64,000 bases of DNA, taken from NCBI GenBank assembly GCA_903833215.1, contig CAILEM010000077.1, forward strand, positions 1 to 64,000, given 5' to 3'. The notes beneath the pieces are model-generated. The model saw only the letters and a list, made by a program, of their open reading frames with translations, ran no database searches and had not been told where the DNA came from. Origin of the DNA: an uncultured Armatimonadota bacterium. GTDB lineage: Bacteria > Armatimonadota > Fimbriimonadia > Fimbriimonadales > Fimbriimonadaceae. The first letter of the stretch is position 1, and every line of letters starts with the position of its first letter. Shown piece after piece: positions 52,442 to 62,800 of this stretch. The position numbers were made by a program, and so were the translations under genes.

Positions 52442-53221
52442 TCACTCTGGCTCGCCTTTCTTTGACCACCATTCCTCAATAGCGTCTTCCCAAGAGCCTC
52501 GATAGTACGACCTGACGTAAGTGGCATACCGATCAAACACAGATTTGTAGTGGTTGTTGAGTGACTCGGCAGACGCTTCTTCGAGCCATGCGCACCAAGA
52601 GTTCAAACCCGCTTCGAGGAGGGCTTCTCCCTCTTCAGCGGTGCCAAGTTCAGGGGCTTCACCCAAGACTGCTGAATTGTGCGGCGATCCATATTCCAGA
52701 GGTCGCAGTTCAAGATGAACCAGTTCGGGACGAATGGCAAGGAGTTGGGACGTCTCGTAATGCCCCGCGTGATCCAGAAAACGGTCGTCATCCAGTAATT
52801 CCAAAGGGGTGGCGCACAGAACAAGCAGCCCTGAATAATCCTCCATTGCCCGAAGTGCAGCCTCGCTCATTTCGACCTGGTGCCCCTGAGCATAGTGGCC
52901 GGTGATCAAACAGACCCTTCTCGCCCCCGATTGAAACAGTCCTCCAAGCAGGTCGTCGAGAACTCCACGAAATGTCTCGGTCCGAAACTGAATGGAATGA
53001 GGATGCGGAAGTGTAGTCATCGGTACCCACATCTGGGGCAGCAACACGCCTCCAACCTGCTCGGCAAGTCGCTCGGCAAAGAAGTCCGCCACGATTCCAT
53101 CTAGACCCAGCGGCAAATGCGAGCCGTGCCACTCAAGAGCACCCCAAGGAACGATTGCTGGGGCATTCGCAGCCCAAAGGGAATTGAGTTGGTTGGGTAA
53201 AAGCTCCGCATACCTAGGCAC
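52442..53221 (-). CDS. Creatininase-family protein
   Basis: This family includes creatinine amidohydrolase and enzymes of cofactor biosynthesis. The 259-residue product has the metal-binding GALEWHGSHLPLGLD (27-41; E30, H32, D41) and later HAGHYETSQ with the second metal site. The substrate cannot be assigned. It starts at GTG 53221 with TACAAT exactly 6 nt before, hence a leaderless start is likely. It is divergent from the sugar transporter operon. Confidence 0.85.
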   Translation of the reverse strand: MPRYAELLPNQLNSLWAANAPAIVPWGALEWHGSHLPLGLDGIVADFFAERLAEQVGGVLLPQMWVPMTTLPHPHSIQFRTETFRGVLDDLLGGLFQSGARRVCLITGHYAQGHQVEMSEAALRAMEDYSGLLVLCATPLELLDDDRFLDHAGHYETSQLLAIRPELVHLELRPLEYGSPHNSAVLGEAPELGTAEEGEALLEAGLNSWCAWLEEASAESLNNHYKSVFDRYATYVRSYYRGSWEDAIEEWWSKKGEPE

Positions 53222-53308
53222 AAATCCATTGTATGTGGTTTTGACTTCGCTGGTCTATTCGCGTTTTCAGGAGACGAATCAAACGAAAATCGTTCAAGAT
53301 TAAAAGAG

Positions 53309-54343
53309 ATGCGTAGCAGGGCCTCATCGTTCTTTGGTGTTCAACAGTTCGGGCTGGTACTCATCATCCTCCTTTTGGGAGTGGTCATGACGATTAAGGC
53401 ACCTTCTCACCTGGATCGAGTGAGCGGTCACGTCGTCAACAACTTTCTAAACCCTTCAACGCTGATTCAGGTCGCGACCGACACCAGCTTCTTCGCAATC
53501 ATGGCGGTTGGGATGACGATGGTGATCATCTCGGCTGGCATTGATCTGTCGATCGGTTCCATCTATGCTCTCGCCGCTGTTCTGATGTCGATGCAACTCC
53601 ATCAGATGCCCAACGCCTCACCCGTTGTCCAAGTGCTTGTAGGGATCGCGTTGAGCTGCGGGATTGGCCTAGTTTCGGGCTTGATCAACGGCGTCATGGT
53701 CTGCCGCCTCGGGGTCCACCCGTTTATCATCACGCTCGGCACCATGTGGGTCTTTCGGGGCATCGCGTTTGTGGAGACCCACGCGATGAGCATCCTCGTG
53801 CCCGAATCCTTAACCCATTTTGCTAAGGCGAACCTTGGCATGCGAAGGGACCTCTATCCGGTGCCAATGGTTGTCATGCTTGTTGTCGCCACCGTCGGAG
53901 CTCTATTCCTTCGATCCACCACTTGGGGCAGGCGAATTTTCGCCGTCGGGGGCAACATCGAGGCAGCCAAGTACTCAGGCTTACCGATCAATCGCATCCT
54001 AACCAGCGTTTACGTTTTTGCAGGGTTGTCGGCTGGAATCGCTGCCTTTGTCGGTACGAGCTTCTACGGATCGGCAAGTTCGGGTGACGCGCAAGGTTAC
54101 GAGCTATACGTGATTGCCAGCGCGGTGGTTGGTGGTGCGAGCCTTAATGGTGGCAAAGGGAGCGCGGTAGGGGCCGTGTTAGGCGCCTTGCTCATCGTCA
54201 TGATCCGACAAGCCATTCGAACATTAAACTTGGATCAGAATTATGAGTGGATTATCATCGGCATCGCGATTGTGGTGTCGGTCGTCCTCGACCGCTGGAG
54301 CACGGTGCAAGCCGAGCGCAGACTGGTGAGGGCGCGACAATAG
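53309..54343 (+). CDS. CUT2 sugar ABC transporter permease (RbsC-like)
   Basis: The 344-residue integral membrane protein has about ten helices and the family signature in GIGLVSGLINGVMVCRLGVHPFIITLGTMWVFRGI (near 118-152). It imports monosaccharides with the following binding protein and ATPase. The opening frame at ATG 53309 has an AAAGAG just before it. The order permease, binding protein, ATPase is not the E. coli rbs order (A-C-B). Confidence 0.92.
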   Translation: MRSRASSFFGVQQFGLVLIILLLGVVMTIKAPSHLDRVSGHVVNNFLNPSTLIQVATDTSFFAIMAVGMTMVIISAGIDLSIGSIYALAAVLMSMQLHQMPNASPVVQVLVGIALSCGIGLVSGLINGVMVCRLGVHPFIITLGTMWVFRGIAFVETHAMSILVPESLTHFAKANLGMRRDLYPVPMVVMLVVATVGALFLRSTTWGRRIFAVGGNIEAAKYSGLPINRILTSVYVFAGLSAGIAAFVGTSFYGSASSGDAQGYELYVIASAVVGGASLNGGKGSAVGAVLGALLIVMIRQAIRTLNLDQNYEWIIIGIAIVVSVVLDRWSTVQAERRLVRARQ

Positions 54344-54413
54344 GTTGTTTTGTAATATGCTGATCGTACAAAGCTGGGAAAGCTGAGAGTAGGTCCTTGA
54401 GGAGCGAATCACA

Positions 54414-55472
54414 ATGAAGTTGAGTCAAATTTTATGGGGAGCGGCTCTCGTTGCCGCATTCACAATGGTCGGCTGCGGAAGTGGCGACTCAGGTGGAACA
54501 GCACCTGAAACGAAGACTGGGGAGTCCGGAAAGTCAGCTGCGACGCCACCCAAGAAGAGCGAATACAAGATCGTGATGATCGCGAAAAGCTCCTCCAATC
54601 CAGTATTTACAGCCGCCCAAAAGGGAGCGGAAGATGCAGCAAATGAATTGGGCGCCAAGAACAACGTGAAGATCACGATTGACTGGCGAACACCTAACAA
54701 CGAAGATGCCACGGTCCAAGCTCAAAGGATCACGCAGGGTGTTAACGACGGTGCCGATGCCATCCTCATTTCCTGTTCGGACGCGGCGAAAGTAACCTCG
54801 GCCATCAACGATGCTGTCGACAAAGGCGTCCCTGTGATGACCTTCGACAGTGATGCACCCGATTCCAAGCGATTTGCTTTCTACGGCGCCGATGATAAGG
54901 AAGCTGGCGCTCAGGTTATGAAAGAGCTCTCGGCGGTTATCGGCGGCAAGGGCGTTGTTGCTATCCTTGCGGGCAGTCCCAATGCTCCAAACCTTCAAGC
55001 CCGTTCGAAAGGTGCCATTGACGAAGCCAAAAAATCACCAGGCATCAAAGTCCTAGGGCCATTCAACCACGCCGAGACTGCAGAAGATGCCACTGCGGAA
55101 GTCCTTAAGGACATGAATGCTCACCCAGAAATTACGGCTTGGGCGATGATTGGCGGCTGGCCGCTCTTCAGCACTTCGCTAATGAGTCTCGATCCATCCA
55201 AGGTCAAGATCGTTTCGATCGACGCTCTTCCAGCAGAACTCGGATACATCGACAAAGGCATCGCTCCCGTTCTCCTTGCCCAGCCCGTTTACGAGTGGGG
55301 ACACAAGTCGGTCGAGTTGATCATCGACAAGATCATCCTCGGAAAGGAAGTCCCTAAGATCACGAAGATGGAGCTCGTCAAGGTCTCCAAAGAAACCCTT
55401 GGCGACTGGTCCGCCAAACTTCAAACCTGGGGATTTGAAGTCGACAAGAAGTACCTCTCGACCAAGAAATAA
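54414..55472 (+). CDS. CUT2 sugar-binding lipoprotein (RbsB-like)
   Basis: The 352-residue product has a lipobox (MVGC, Cys 21), a Gly/Ser/Lys linker (about 22-50), then the two-lobed type I periplasmic binding domain (YKIVMIAKSSSNPVFTAAQKGAEDAANELG opening; DGADAILISCSDA). It is a membrane-anchored receptor for a sugar of unknown kind. A GAGGAG ribosome-binding site precedes the ATG. Confidence 0.92.
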   Translation: MKLSQILWGAALVAAFTMVGCGSGDSGGTAPETKTGESGKSAATPPKKSEYKIVMIAKSSSNPVFTAAQKGAEDAANELGAKNNVKITIDWRTPNNEDATVQAQRITQGVNDGADAILISCSDAAKVTSAINDAVDKGVPVMTFDSDAPDSKRFAFYGADDKEAGAQVMKELSAVIGGKGVVAILAGSPNAPNLQARSKGAIDEAKKSPGIKVLGPFNHAETAEDATAEVLKDMNAHPEITAWAMIGGWPLFSTSLMSLDPSKVKIVSIDALPAELGYIDKGIAPVLLAQPVYEWGHKSVELIIDKIILGKEVPKITKMELVKVSKETLGDWSAKLQTWGFEVDKKYLSTKK

Positions 55473-55478
55473 TCACAC

Positions 55479-55504
55479 GGAGGGTTAAGCAAAGCATGTC
55501 TTAG
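55479..55504 (+). other. Minigene ATG-TCT-TAG with strong ribosome-binding site
   Basis: GGAGGG (55479-55484) is followed 11 nt later by ATG TCT TAG, a frame of only Met-Ser, between the binding-protein and ATPase genes. The ATPase start (55523) has no such site, so the minigene may load ribosomes or modulate ATPase expression, or it may be a degenerate leftover. Confidence 0.4.
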
Positions 55505-55522
55505 CCCTCTCTCATTTTGACT

Positions 55523-57004
55523 ATGGGCTTTCTCTCTGTTCGAAACCTCAGCAAACGATTCCCCGGCGTACAGGCGCTTGCCGGTGTGTCGGTTGACATT
55601 GAGCAGGGCTCCTGCCATGCCCTAATGGGCGAGAATGGCGCGGGAAAGAGCACGCTTGGCAAGATTCTCGCCGGAATCTATCAGCCGGAGGAAGGAGAAA
55701 TCCTTTTCCAGGATCACGTGATCCATTTTCAGGGCCCCCAGGATGCCGTGTCTGTGGGAATCAGCATGGTTCATCAAGAGTTGCTGTTCGCAGAGAACAT
55801 GACCGTCGCTGAAAACCTTTGCTTGGGCGACATGCCCCGCAAGGGCCTGTGGCTAGATCGCAAAGAAATGATTCGCAGGGCCACGCAGTGGCTTGAGAGC
55901 ATCGGAGCGGCCATCGATCCCCAGCAGATCCTGGGAGAGCTACCGATCTCCAAACAGCAGTTGGTACAGATTGCCGGAGGCATCGGCCGTGGTGCCAAGG
56001 TTCTGATATTCGACGAACCCACCAGTAGTCTGTCCCAGGCCGAAGCACTCAAGCTCCTCGACCTCATTCGAGACCTGAAGAAGAAGGGACTGACCTGCAT
56101 CTATGTTTCCCATCGGCTCGAAGAGATTTTTGCGATCTGTGACAAAGTCACCGTGCTCCGCGACGGAAAGCTTGTCGATACGGTGAAGATTGACGGATTG
56201 AGCCGCGACGAACTGGTCCGAATGATGATCGGGCGCGAACTTGCGGCAAGCCTTGAGGAGCATGCAACCACGAAAATTGGCGAGGAGCTTCTCCGCGTGG
56301 AGAACCTGGCGAGCCCTGGCAAGTTCCAGCCGGTTTCATTCACTCTCCATGCGGGCGAGATATTAGGCCTGGCAGGATTGGTTGGCGCCGGTCGAACGGA
56401 GATCGTCGAAGCTCTGTTTGGCCTTGACCCGGACGCAACCGGAAAAATGTTCGTTCGGGGAAAGCAGGTGTCGGTGAGAAATCCGATTGAGGCCATGCAG
56501 CGTGGCTTTGGACTTGTGCCAGAGGACCGAAAGCACCACGGTCTCGTGCTGTCCATGACGGCAAAGGAAAACGTGTCACTACCTGTACTCGACAAAGTCG
56601 CGACGGCAGGATGGATCCAAAATCAACGAGAACGATCGCTTGCCCAAGTGTTCTTTGATCGAATGCGAGTGAAAGCTCCGACGATTGATTCGAAAAGTGC
56701 CGGGCTATCGGGTGGGAATCAACAAAAGCTGGTGTTGGCAAAATGGCTTGCTGCGGATACGGATGTACTTCTCGTCGACGAACCCACACGTGGCGTCGAT
56801 GTCGGTGCAAAAGCTGAAATCCACAACCTGATTCGTGGTTTAGCCAACGAGGGCAACGGCGTATTGCTGGTTTCCAGTGAATTACCAGAGCTGCTATCTC
56901 TCGCGACTCGCCTGATCGTAATGCGAGAAGGCTCCATGGTAGGCGAACTCCCCGCCAATCCTGGCGAGGAGTCCGTGATGCGTTTGATGGCTGGCGTACA
57001 GTAA
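55523..57004 (+). CDS. CUT2 sugar ABC transporter ATPase (RbsA-like)
   Basis: The 493-residue protein has two ATP-binding domains: the first with Walker A GENGAGKST (about 36-44) and signature region LPISKQQLVQIAGGI, the second with the degenerate GLVGAGRTE and the signature LSGGNQQKLVLAKWLA, as in RbsA/XylG/MglA. Start ATG 55523 or TTG 55517. It completes the importer. The C-terminus is followed at once by the convergent ThuA gene. Confidence 0.94.
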   Translation: MGFLSVRNLSKRFPGVQALAGVSVDIEQGSCHALMGENGAGKSTLGKILAGIYQPEEGEILFQDHVIHFQGPQDAVSVGISMVHQELLFAENMTVAENLCLGDMPRKGLWLDRKEMIRRATQWLESIGAAIDPQQILGELPISKQQLVQIAGGIGRGAKVLIFDEPTSSLSQAEALKLLDLIRDLKKKGLTCIYVSHRLEEIFAICDKVTVLRDGKLVDTVKIDGLSRDELVRMMIGRELAASLEEHATTKIGEELLRVENLASPGKFQPVSFTLHAGEILGLAGLVGAGRTEIVEALFGLDPDATGKMFVRGKQVSVRNPIEAMQRGFGLVPEDRKHHGLVLSMTAKENVSLPVLDKVATAGWIQNQRERSLAQVFFDRMRVKAPTIDSKSAGLSGGNQQKLVLAKWLAADTDVLLVDEPTRGVDVGAKAEIHNLIRGLANEGNGVLLVSSELPELLSLATRLIVMREGSMVGELPANPGEESVMRLMAGVQ

Positions 57005-57005
57005 C

Positions 57006-57761
57006 TTAGCCAGTCAACTTACCGGCCCATTTGACGGCATTGAAGATGATCTGCCGAACTCTTGGGTCGAGATAGGTTGGATAAGTCTCATGCCCTGGCC
57101 GGAAGTAGAACACCCTTCCAACACCGTGACCTTGGCCAACTCCACCACCCGGACCCGATGTGAACTCTGGATCGATTCCTTTTCCTACCGTCCAGCAGAT
57201 GCCCGACGGGAATACCTCGCCGCCGAGTGGGAAGTAAGACTGAAAGACCAATGTTTCGTGCGGCGGAACGTCAAAGGGGCCACCGTACATTTCCTCATTA
57301 TCTAAAACGAAGCTCTCAACTCCGTCTGCGATCGGATGCCATGGTGCGCAAACCGTAAGTTCTTCCGTGTCGGTTGACTCGCGCCAGCCGCCCTTGAGGT
57401 GGCCGGGGCCGTCGACGACTTGACGGAAGGTCTTGCTGTAGTGAGCGGAGTGGAGGGCGACAAAGCCCATTCCATCTTCTTTCACTCGTTTCGCAACTTT
57501 CTCGGCTAATTCGTCTGCAACTTCTCCGTGTCGGGCATGGCCCCACCAAACGAGAACATCGGTTTTTGCCAGCAATTCATCGGAAATTCCTTGGTTGGGC
57601 TCATCCAAATGTGCCGCCCCAACTTCGAGTAGAACGAAGGCGTCGGAAGCGATCAGGCCCTCGACAACTCCACCTCGAATGCCGTTTGGATACAGCTCTT
57701 TGGACGCATGGTGAGGGTTCTCATCCCAGACAAGAACGCGAAGTTTCTTCTGTGCAGACAT
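57006..57761 (-). CDS. ThuA-domain protein (trehalose utilisation type)
   Basis: ThuA-like proteins of the class I glutamine amidotransferase-like fold are tied to disaccharide use; biochemical role uncertain. The 251-residue product starts MSAQKKLRVLVWDEN; the first Met is preferred over a longer frame that would add 40 odd residues. It includes DVLVWWGHARHGEV (about 69-82) and FVALHSAHYSKTF (about 102-114). No signal peptide. It lies beside the sugar transporter and GH27 enzyme, supporting a carbohydrate role. Confidence 0.85.
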   Translation of the reverse strand: MSAQKKLRVLVWDENPHHASKELYPNGIRGGVVEGLIASDAFVLLEVGAAHLDEPNQGISDELLAKTDVLVWWGHARHGEVADELAEKVAKRVKEDGMGFVALHSAHYSKTFRQVVDGPGHLKGGWRESTDTEELTVCAPWHPIADGVESFVLDNEEMYGGPFDVPPHETLVFQSYFPLGGEVFPSGICWTVGKGIDPEFTSGPGGGVGQGHGVGRVFYFRPGHETYPTYLDPRVRQIIFNAVKWAGKLTG

Positions 57762-57859
57762 ACACCAATTTTGGGGCGGAGTGACCCTTCGATAGCAAGG
57801 AAAACAGCGGCCAACACGAAGGATGAGGCAAACTTCATGAATAACTTCTCGATCGGCCC

Positions 57860-59803
57860 TTGGACCGAAGGAAATTCTCAACGATGATCATCCCGCTACT
57901 CGCTTGTTTAACGCTATCGCACCAGCAACTCCGCATGATCTTGCTTCAGGACCTTGACCTTTCAAGCATGGTTCAAGACTGGGGTCCACCCACAGCCGGC
58001 AAGAGCACGGACGGCCATCCGATCACCATCGCTGGCAAGACGTTTGTTACCGGCGTCGGCACACACGCTCACAGTGAGCTCACAGTGAATCTCCACGGTG
58101 GAGCCAAACAATTCAGCGCCACCGTCGGTGTCGATGACGAAACCGAGAAGAAAGGCTCGGTTCGATTCCTGATCTATGTCGACAATGCGCTCGCTGCCGA
58201 CAGTGGCGTTCTCAGGGGCGGAGACGCCGCAAAGCCGATTGTCGCAGACCTCACTGGACACAAAACTCTCCGACTGGTCGTCGATGATGCCGGAGATGGA
58301 ATTGACTACGACCATGCGGATTGGGCTGAAGCAAAGATTAGTTACACAGATCCTCAGAAGAAGCCAACCGTTGAAGGCGCTGCGGCACCCGAGCCTCCGA
58401 TGAAGATCTACCACAACACTTCTACCAAACCCGAGATCAACGGCGCGAGAGTTGTGGGTGCCACCCCTGGTCTTGAGTTCCTATTCAAGATTCCAGTGAC
58501 GGGTCAGGGTCCATTCACGTTCATTTCTCGTGGATTGCCTTTGGGTCTGTCACTTGATCAGACACGCGGGATTATCTCCGGCCGCATGAAGGCAGCTGGA
58601 AGCTATCCTGTTCAGATCATCGTTTTCGACAAGAAGGGCGGACGAGATTCCCGGACGCTGACGATTGTCGGTGGCGAGCACAAATTGGCGCTCACCCCTC
58701 CGATGGGTTGGAACTCATGGAATGTCTGGGGCACGTCGGTTGACGCTAATAAGGTTCGAGCGGCTGCTAACTCATTCATCAAGTCCGGACTTGCCAACGC
58801 TGGGTACTCGTACGTCAACATTGATGACGCCTGGGAAGGAGCCCGAGACGCGAAAGGCGAAATCCTAACGAACGAGAAGTTCGGCGACATGGGAGCATTG
58901 GCGACTTATGTCCATAGCCTCGGCCTTAAGCTCGGTATCTACTCATCACCTGGCCCCAAGACCTGCGCAGGTTACGAAGCGAGCTACCAACACGAAGTGC
59001 AAGATGCCAATTCTTACGCCAAGTGGGGCGTCGACTATTTGAAATACGACTGGTGCTCCTATGGGAACATCGAGCCGCGTCCTGATATGGCCGGAATGCA
59101 AAAGCCTTATGCGGTAATGCGAAAAGCCCTTGACGGCTGCGGTCGAGATATCGTGTTCTCGTTCTGCCAATACGGAATGGGGGACGTTTACAACTGGGGT
59201 AAAGAACTTGGCGGCAACCTGTGGCGTACGACGGGCGACATCACCGACACTTGGCGAAGTATGTCTAGCATCGGTTTTAGCCACAGTCCAAAAGCAGTTG
59301 GCGCCGGTCCTGGTGGCTGGAATGACCCCGACATGCTTGTTGTTGGCAAACTCGGATGGGGCGACCATCCTCGTCCAACGCGACTCAAGCCAAATGAGCA
59401 GATCACCCACATCTCCCTGTGGGCGATGCTGGGTGCTCCCCTCATCATCGGCTGCGATCTAACTCAGCTTGACGACTTCACCAAAGATCTTTTGATGAAC
59501 CACGACATCATCGAGGTCGATCAGGATCCCCTCGGCAAAGTCGCCACGCTCAAGAAGGCGGAAGGAACCAGCGAGATCTGGACTCGGCCGCTGTTCGATG
59601 GCACAACAGCCGTTGCCCTGTTTAATCGAGGTCCTCAGAAAACCAAGATCACGGTGCGCTGGTCCGACATCGGACTCAAGGGTTCTCAACCCGTTCGCGA
59701 CCTATGGCTACGACGCAACCTTCGAGCCGACAACACAGGCTACGCGTTTGATGTTCTCGGCCACGGAGCCGTCCTCATCAAAGTCGGCAAGCCCCGTTCT
59801 TAA
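57860..59803 (+). CDS. Secreted GH27 alpha-galactosidase-like enzyme with NPCBM and He_PIG-type Ig domains
   Basis: The protein of up to 647 residues contains an N-terminal signal (DRRKFST then hydrophobic core), an NPCBM carbohydrate-binding domain (about 35-162), an Ig-like He_PIG domain (about 205-272: LPLGLSLDQTRGIISGRMKAAGSYPV), then a GH27 TIM barrel from PPMGWNSWNVWGT (280-292). The nucleophile is D397 (YLKYDWCSYGN) and the likely acid/base D460 (RTTGDITDTW); GGWNDPDM (485-492) completes the site. It starts at TTG 57860, or at ATG 57884, which has GAAGGA upstream. Galactoside cleavage is expected; alpha-N-acetylgalactosaminidase is an alternative. Confidence 0.92.
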   Translation: MDRRKFSTMIIPLLACLTLSHQQLRMILLQDLDLSSMVQDWGPPTAGKSTDGHPITIAGKTFVTGVGTHAHSELTVNLHGGAKQFSATVGVDDETEKKGSVRFLIYVDNALAADSGVLRGGDAAKPIVADLTGHKTLRLVVDDAGDGIDYDHADWAEAKISYTDPQKKPTVEGAAAPEPPMKIYHNTSTKPEINGARVVGATPGLEFLFKIPVTGQGPFTFISRGLPLGLSLDQTRGIISGRMKAAGSYPVQIIVFDKKGGRDSRTLTIVGGEHKLALTPPMGWNSWNVWGTSVDANKVRAAANSFIKSGLANAGYSYVNIDDAWEGARDAKGEILTNEKFGDMGALATYVHSLGLKLGIYSSPGPKTCAGYEASYQHEVQDANSYAKWGVDYLKYDWCSYGNIEPRPDMAGMQKPYAVMRKALDGCGRDIVFSFCQYGMGDVYNWGKELGGNLWRTTGDITDTWRSMSSIGFSHSPKAVGAGPGGWNDPDMLVVGKLGWGDHPRPTRLKPNEQITHISLWAMLGAPLIIGCDLTQLDDFTKDLLMNHDIIEVDQDPLGKVATLKKAEGTSEIWTRPLFDGTTAVALFNRGPQKTKITVRWSDIGLKGSQPVRDLWLRRNLRADNTGYAFDVLGHGAVLIKVGKPRS

Positions 59804-59821
59804 GCCGTCCAGCGGCAAGTC

Positions 59822-62800
59822 TTACGGAGTTACCGTAAGGCTTGCCGTCTGAATGATTCCGGACCGAGTTGCTGTAATCGTTACCGTCGCTTGCGCCGCA
59901 ACCTTCTTGTGAGCAACGACAAATGTTCCCGTGAGCTTCCCTACCGGTACAGTCACCGAGGCCAGTACAGTCGCGGCCAGTGTGTTTGAGCTCTTGAGCG
60001 TAATCAGCAGACCGCCAACTGGTGCAGGACTACTTATCGTGACGGTCCCCGTAACCTTGGTTGTAGAAACCCCTTGTACGGTAGTCGGGTTGAGCGACAC
60101 CGACACAAGCGTGGGTGCCTGAATTGCCAGTGTTGCTTTCTGGATGCTGGCACCCAAAGTCGACGTCACTGTCGCCAAAAGGTTTGCTGGCACGGCTAGG
60201 GTCGTCGCGCTGAAGGATGCAGTCGTCCCACCTGCTGGAATAATGACCGTCGCAGGAACCTTAGCCTTCAGCGAATTCGAAAGGAGTTTGACCGTCACCG
60301 ATTTCGCTCCCAGACTCGTATTCAAAGTTACCGTCCCCGTTGCCGAATTGCCACCGACTAGGCTCGTTGGTGCAATTGAAAGGCTCACAATTTGCAGCGG
60401 ATTCACCGTAAGGACTGCGGTTGTACTAACCCCACCGTAAGTCGCTTTGATCGTGGCTGCGCTCGTGATCGTTACCGCCAAATGCGTAACAGTGAAGGTC
60501 GCAGTGGAACTGCCAGCGGGGACCGTAATGCTTGCTGGTACAGAAGCCACGGTTGGACGTGTACTGCTTAGGATCACCTTCGCTCCTCCGGCGGGAGCCA
60601 CTCCGAGTAGCGTTACCGTGGCCGTGACCGAGGTTTGCGATCCTCCCACAACCAATGTCGGCGACAAGCCGATACTCTGAATAGAAATCGGCTTCACAGT
60701 GAGAGTCGCGGACTTTGTCACCGCACCGAGCTTGGCGGAGACCGTTCCCACCGTGGATAGCGTCACCGGTGTCGTCGTGATCGTGAACGTACCTGTCGCT
60801 GATCCAGCGGGAACGATAACGGTACTCGGAACCACCACGGCAACCTTTGATGAGGTTAGCGCAACAGTCGTCGGACTAGGCGCAACTGCCGTCAATGTGA
60901 CGGTACCAGTCGCCGTATTTCCACCGGCAACTGAGGTGGGAGAAATCGTCAAGGTCGAAAGGGTCGGGATTGCAACGGCGATGTCCTGCGTGAATGTGAT
61001 GGAATTGAGGGTTGCTGAGACGACAGAGCTGCCCGCCCCGGCAGCATTCGGGTTGGCTGTTACAGTGAACGTCGCAGTCGTCGATCCGGCGAGAACCGTC
61101 ACGCTTTCCGGCACCGTTACCTGACTGGTATTTGAGGAACTCAACGTGACAACAAGGCCACCCGCAGGGGCAGCACTGGATAGGGTCACGGTGCCGATGG
61201 AGGTTCCACCAGGCGCTATCGATGGAGAGTTTAGGGTGCAGTTGACCAAAGAAGCGACAGGGCTGGTTTGATTGAGCAGCAGTCTCCACATTCCTCGACC
61301 GTAAGTGCCTGCATTGAGATATCGCGTACCCGGTACCGCCACCAAGTCATCAATGATGACGTTGGGCAAGCCTCTCGTCGCACCAGCATTCGTCCAAGTC
61401 TGTCCCGAATCCGTCGTTTGAAGCACACCGGAGTCGAGGGCGACCCACCATGTTGTCGCGGGATTATCAAGATCGCGTTCGATGGCGTTAAGCGCGATAT
61501 CGGGAATGCCACTCGTCCCCGTCCCAGCAACGTTCGTAAAGACGAGTTTGCTCGCGGTGGTGTTTGAGCAGCGAATAAGGTGAGCTGTGTTCTGACCCGT
61601 TCCCGAAAACCCAATAAGGATGTCATTGGCGTTGTACGGACTTACGTTGATGGAGGTAATCGCATGATTGGGTAGCGTTCCCGTAACCGGATTGAGGTGT
61701 GTCCACGTCTGGCCACGGTCTGTGGTCATGTAGAGTGCGCCGTCATCCGAACCTGTGTAAATCCGCTTCCCGTCGGTAGGTGCAACCGCAATGGCTTGAA
61801 CGACGGTGGAACTACTTGAGGCGTTGGTTAGGTTTTGATTTCCAAGTCGAGTGCTCCACTTGGTTGGATTTCCATTCTCGTTCCACTGATAGAGGTAGTT
61901 CGTCGCCGTATACATCAACGATTGGTTGGAAGGATCAAGCGTCATCGCGGCAACGAAGGGCAGATTTTCGTTTTGTAGCGTGGGCGGCGAGATGTCGAGT
62001 TCTGTATTCCAACCGTCCGACGTTCGGTAAACAGTCATGCTTTCCGAAGTCGTGTATTGGATGAGCGGCGACGTCTGGTTGATGGCGCTGCCTCCTCCGT
62101 CTCCACCACCCACGTTTAGCCAGTTCGAAAGGTCACCGGTCGATAGGGGCGAAGCATTGTCTTGAGTGCCACCGAGAATGTAATCGGGATTCGTCGGGTG
62201 CATCGCGATCTTGTAGAACATCGAAACGCCAAGGTTCTTGTTCAGCGGGGTTACCACATACTTGTTAAGCCCGGGATCGTACGCAAGGCCGTACACACCG
62301 CCATCGTTACTGAAGATCGCTTTGTTCGGGTCCGTGGGGCAAATCGCCAGACCGTGCTGATCGTTGTGCGAAATGGCACCAAATGAAGAATAAGTGGGAC
62401 CGCCAATCGTCGTCCAACTTACGCCACCGTTCAGGGAGTAAGTGATGTCGATCTCGCCGAGAAATAGCACGTCAGCGCTGTTACCGTTGGTCACACGCGT
62501 TCCGCATTCAAGGTGGTAGTCATAGAAGCTCTGTGAAAAGTTGTAGTTTCCAGATCCACCCGGCAAATTTGAACTCTGACTGGTCCAACTCGCGCCTTGA
62601 TTGGTGCTCGTATAGAACGCCTGAGACTCGGATTGAAGAGCGTAGACGTTGTTCGGGTTCGTGGGTGAGGTCGTCAGGCAGAAGGCGTACTGGAACGTTC
62701 CATCTGGCTTAACCGGGCTCGCCAATACTTGCCATGTCGCACCGTGATCGTCTGATTTATAAAGGCGAGACGTTGCTCCAGCATTCCTGGCATAACCAGA

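Noticed and set aside
60000-61250. Long plus-strand frames in the Ig-repeat zone (valine/threonine rich, for example 60699-61124).
   Set aside because: They are reverse-strand shadows of the repetitive Val/Thr/Pro codons of the 1378-residue protein.
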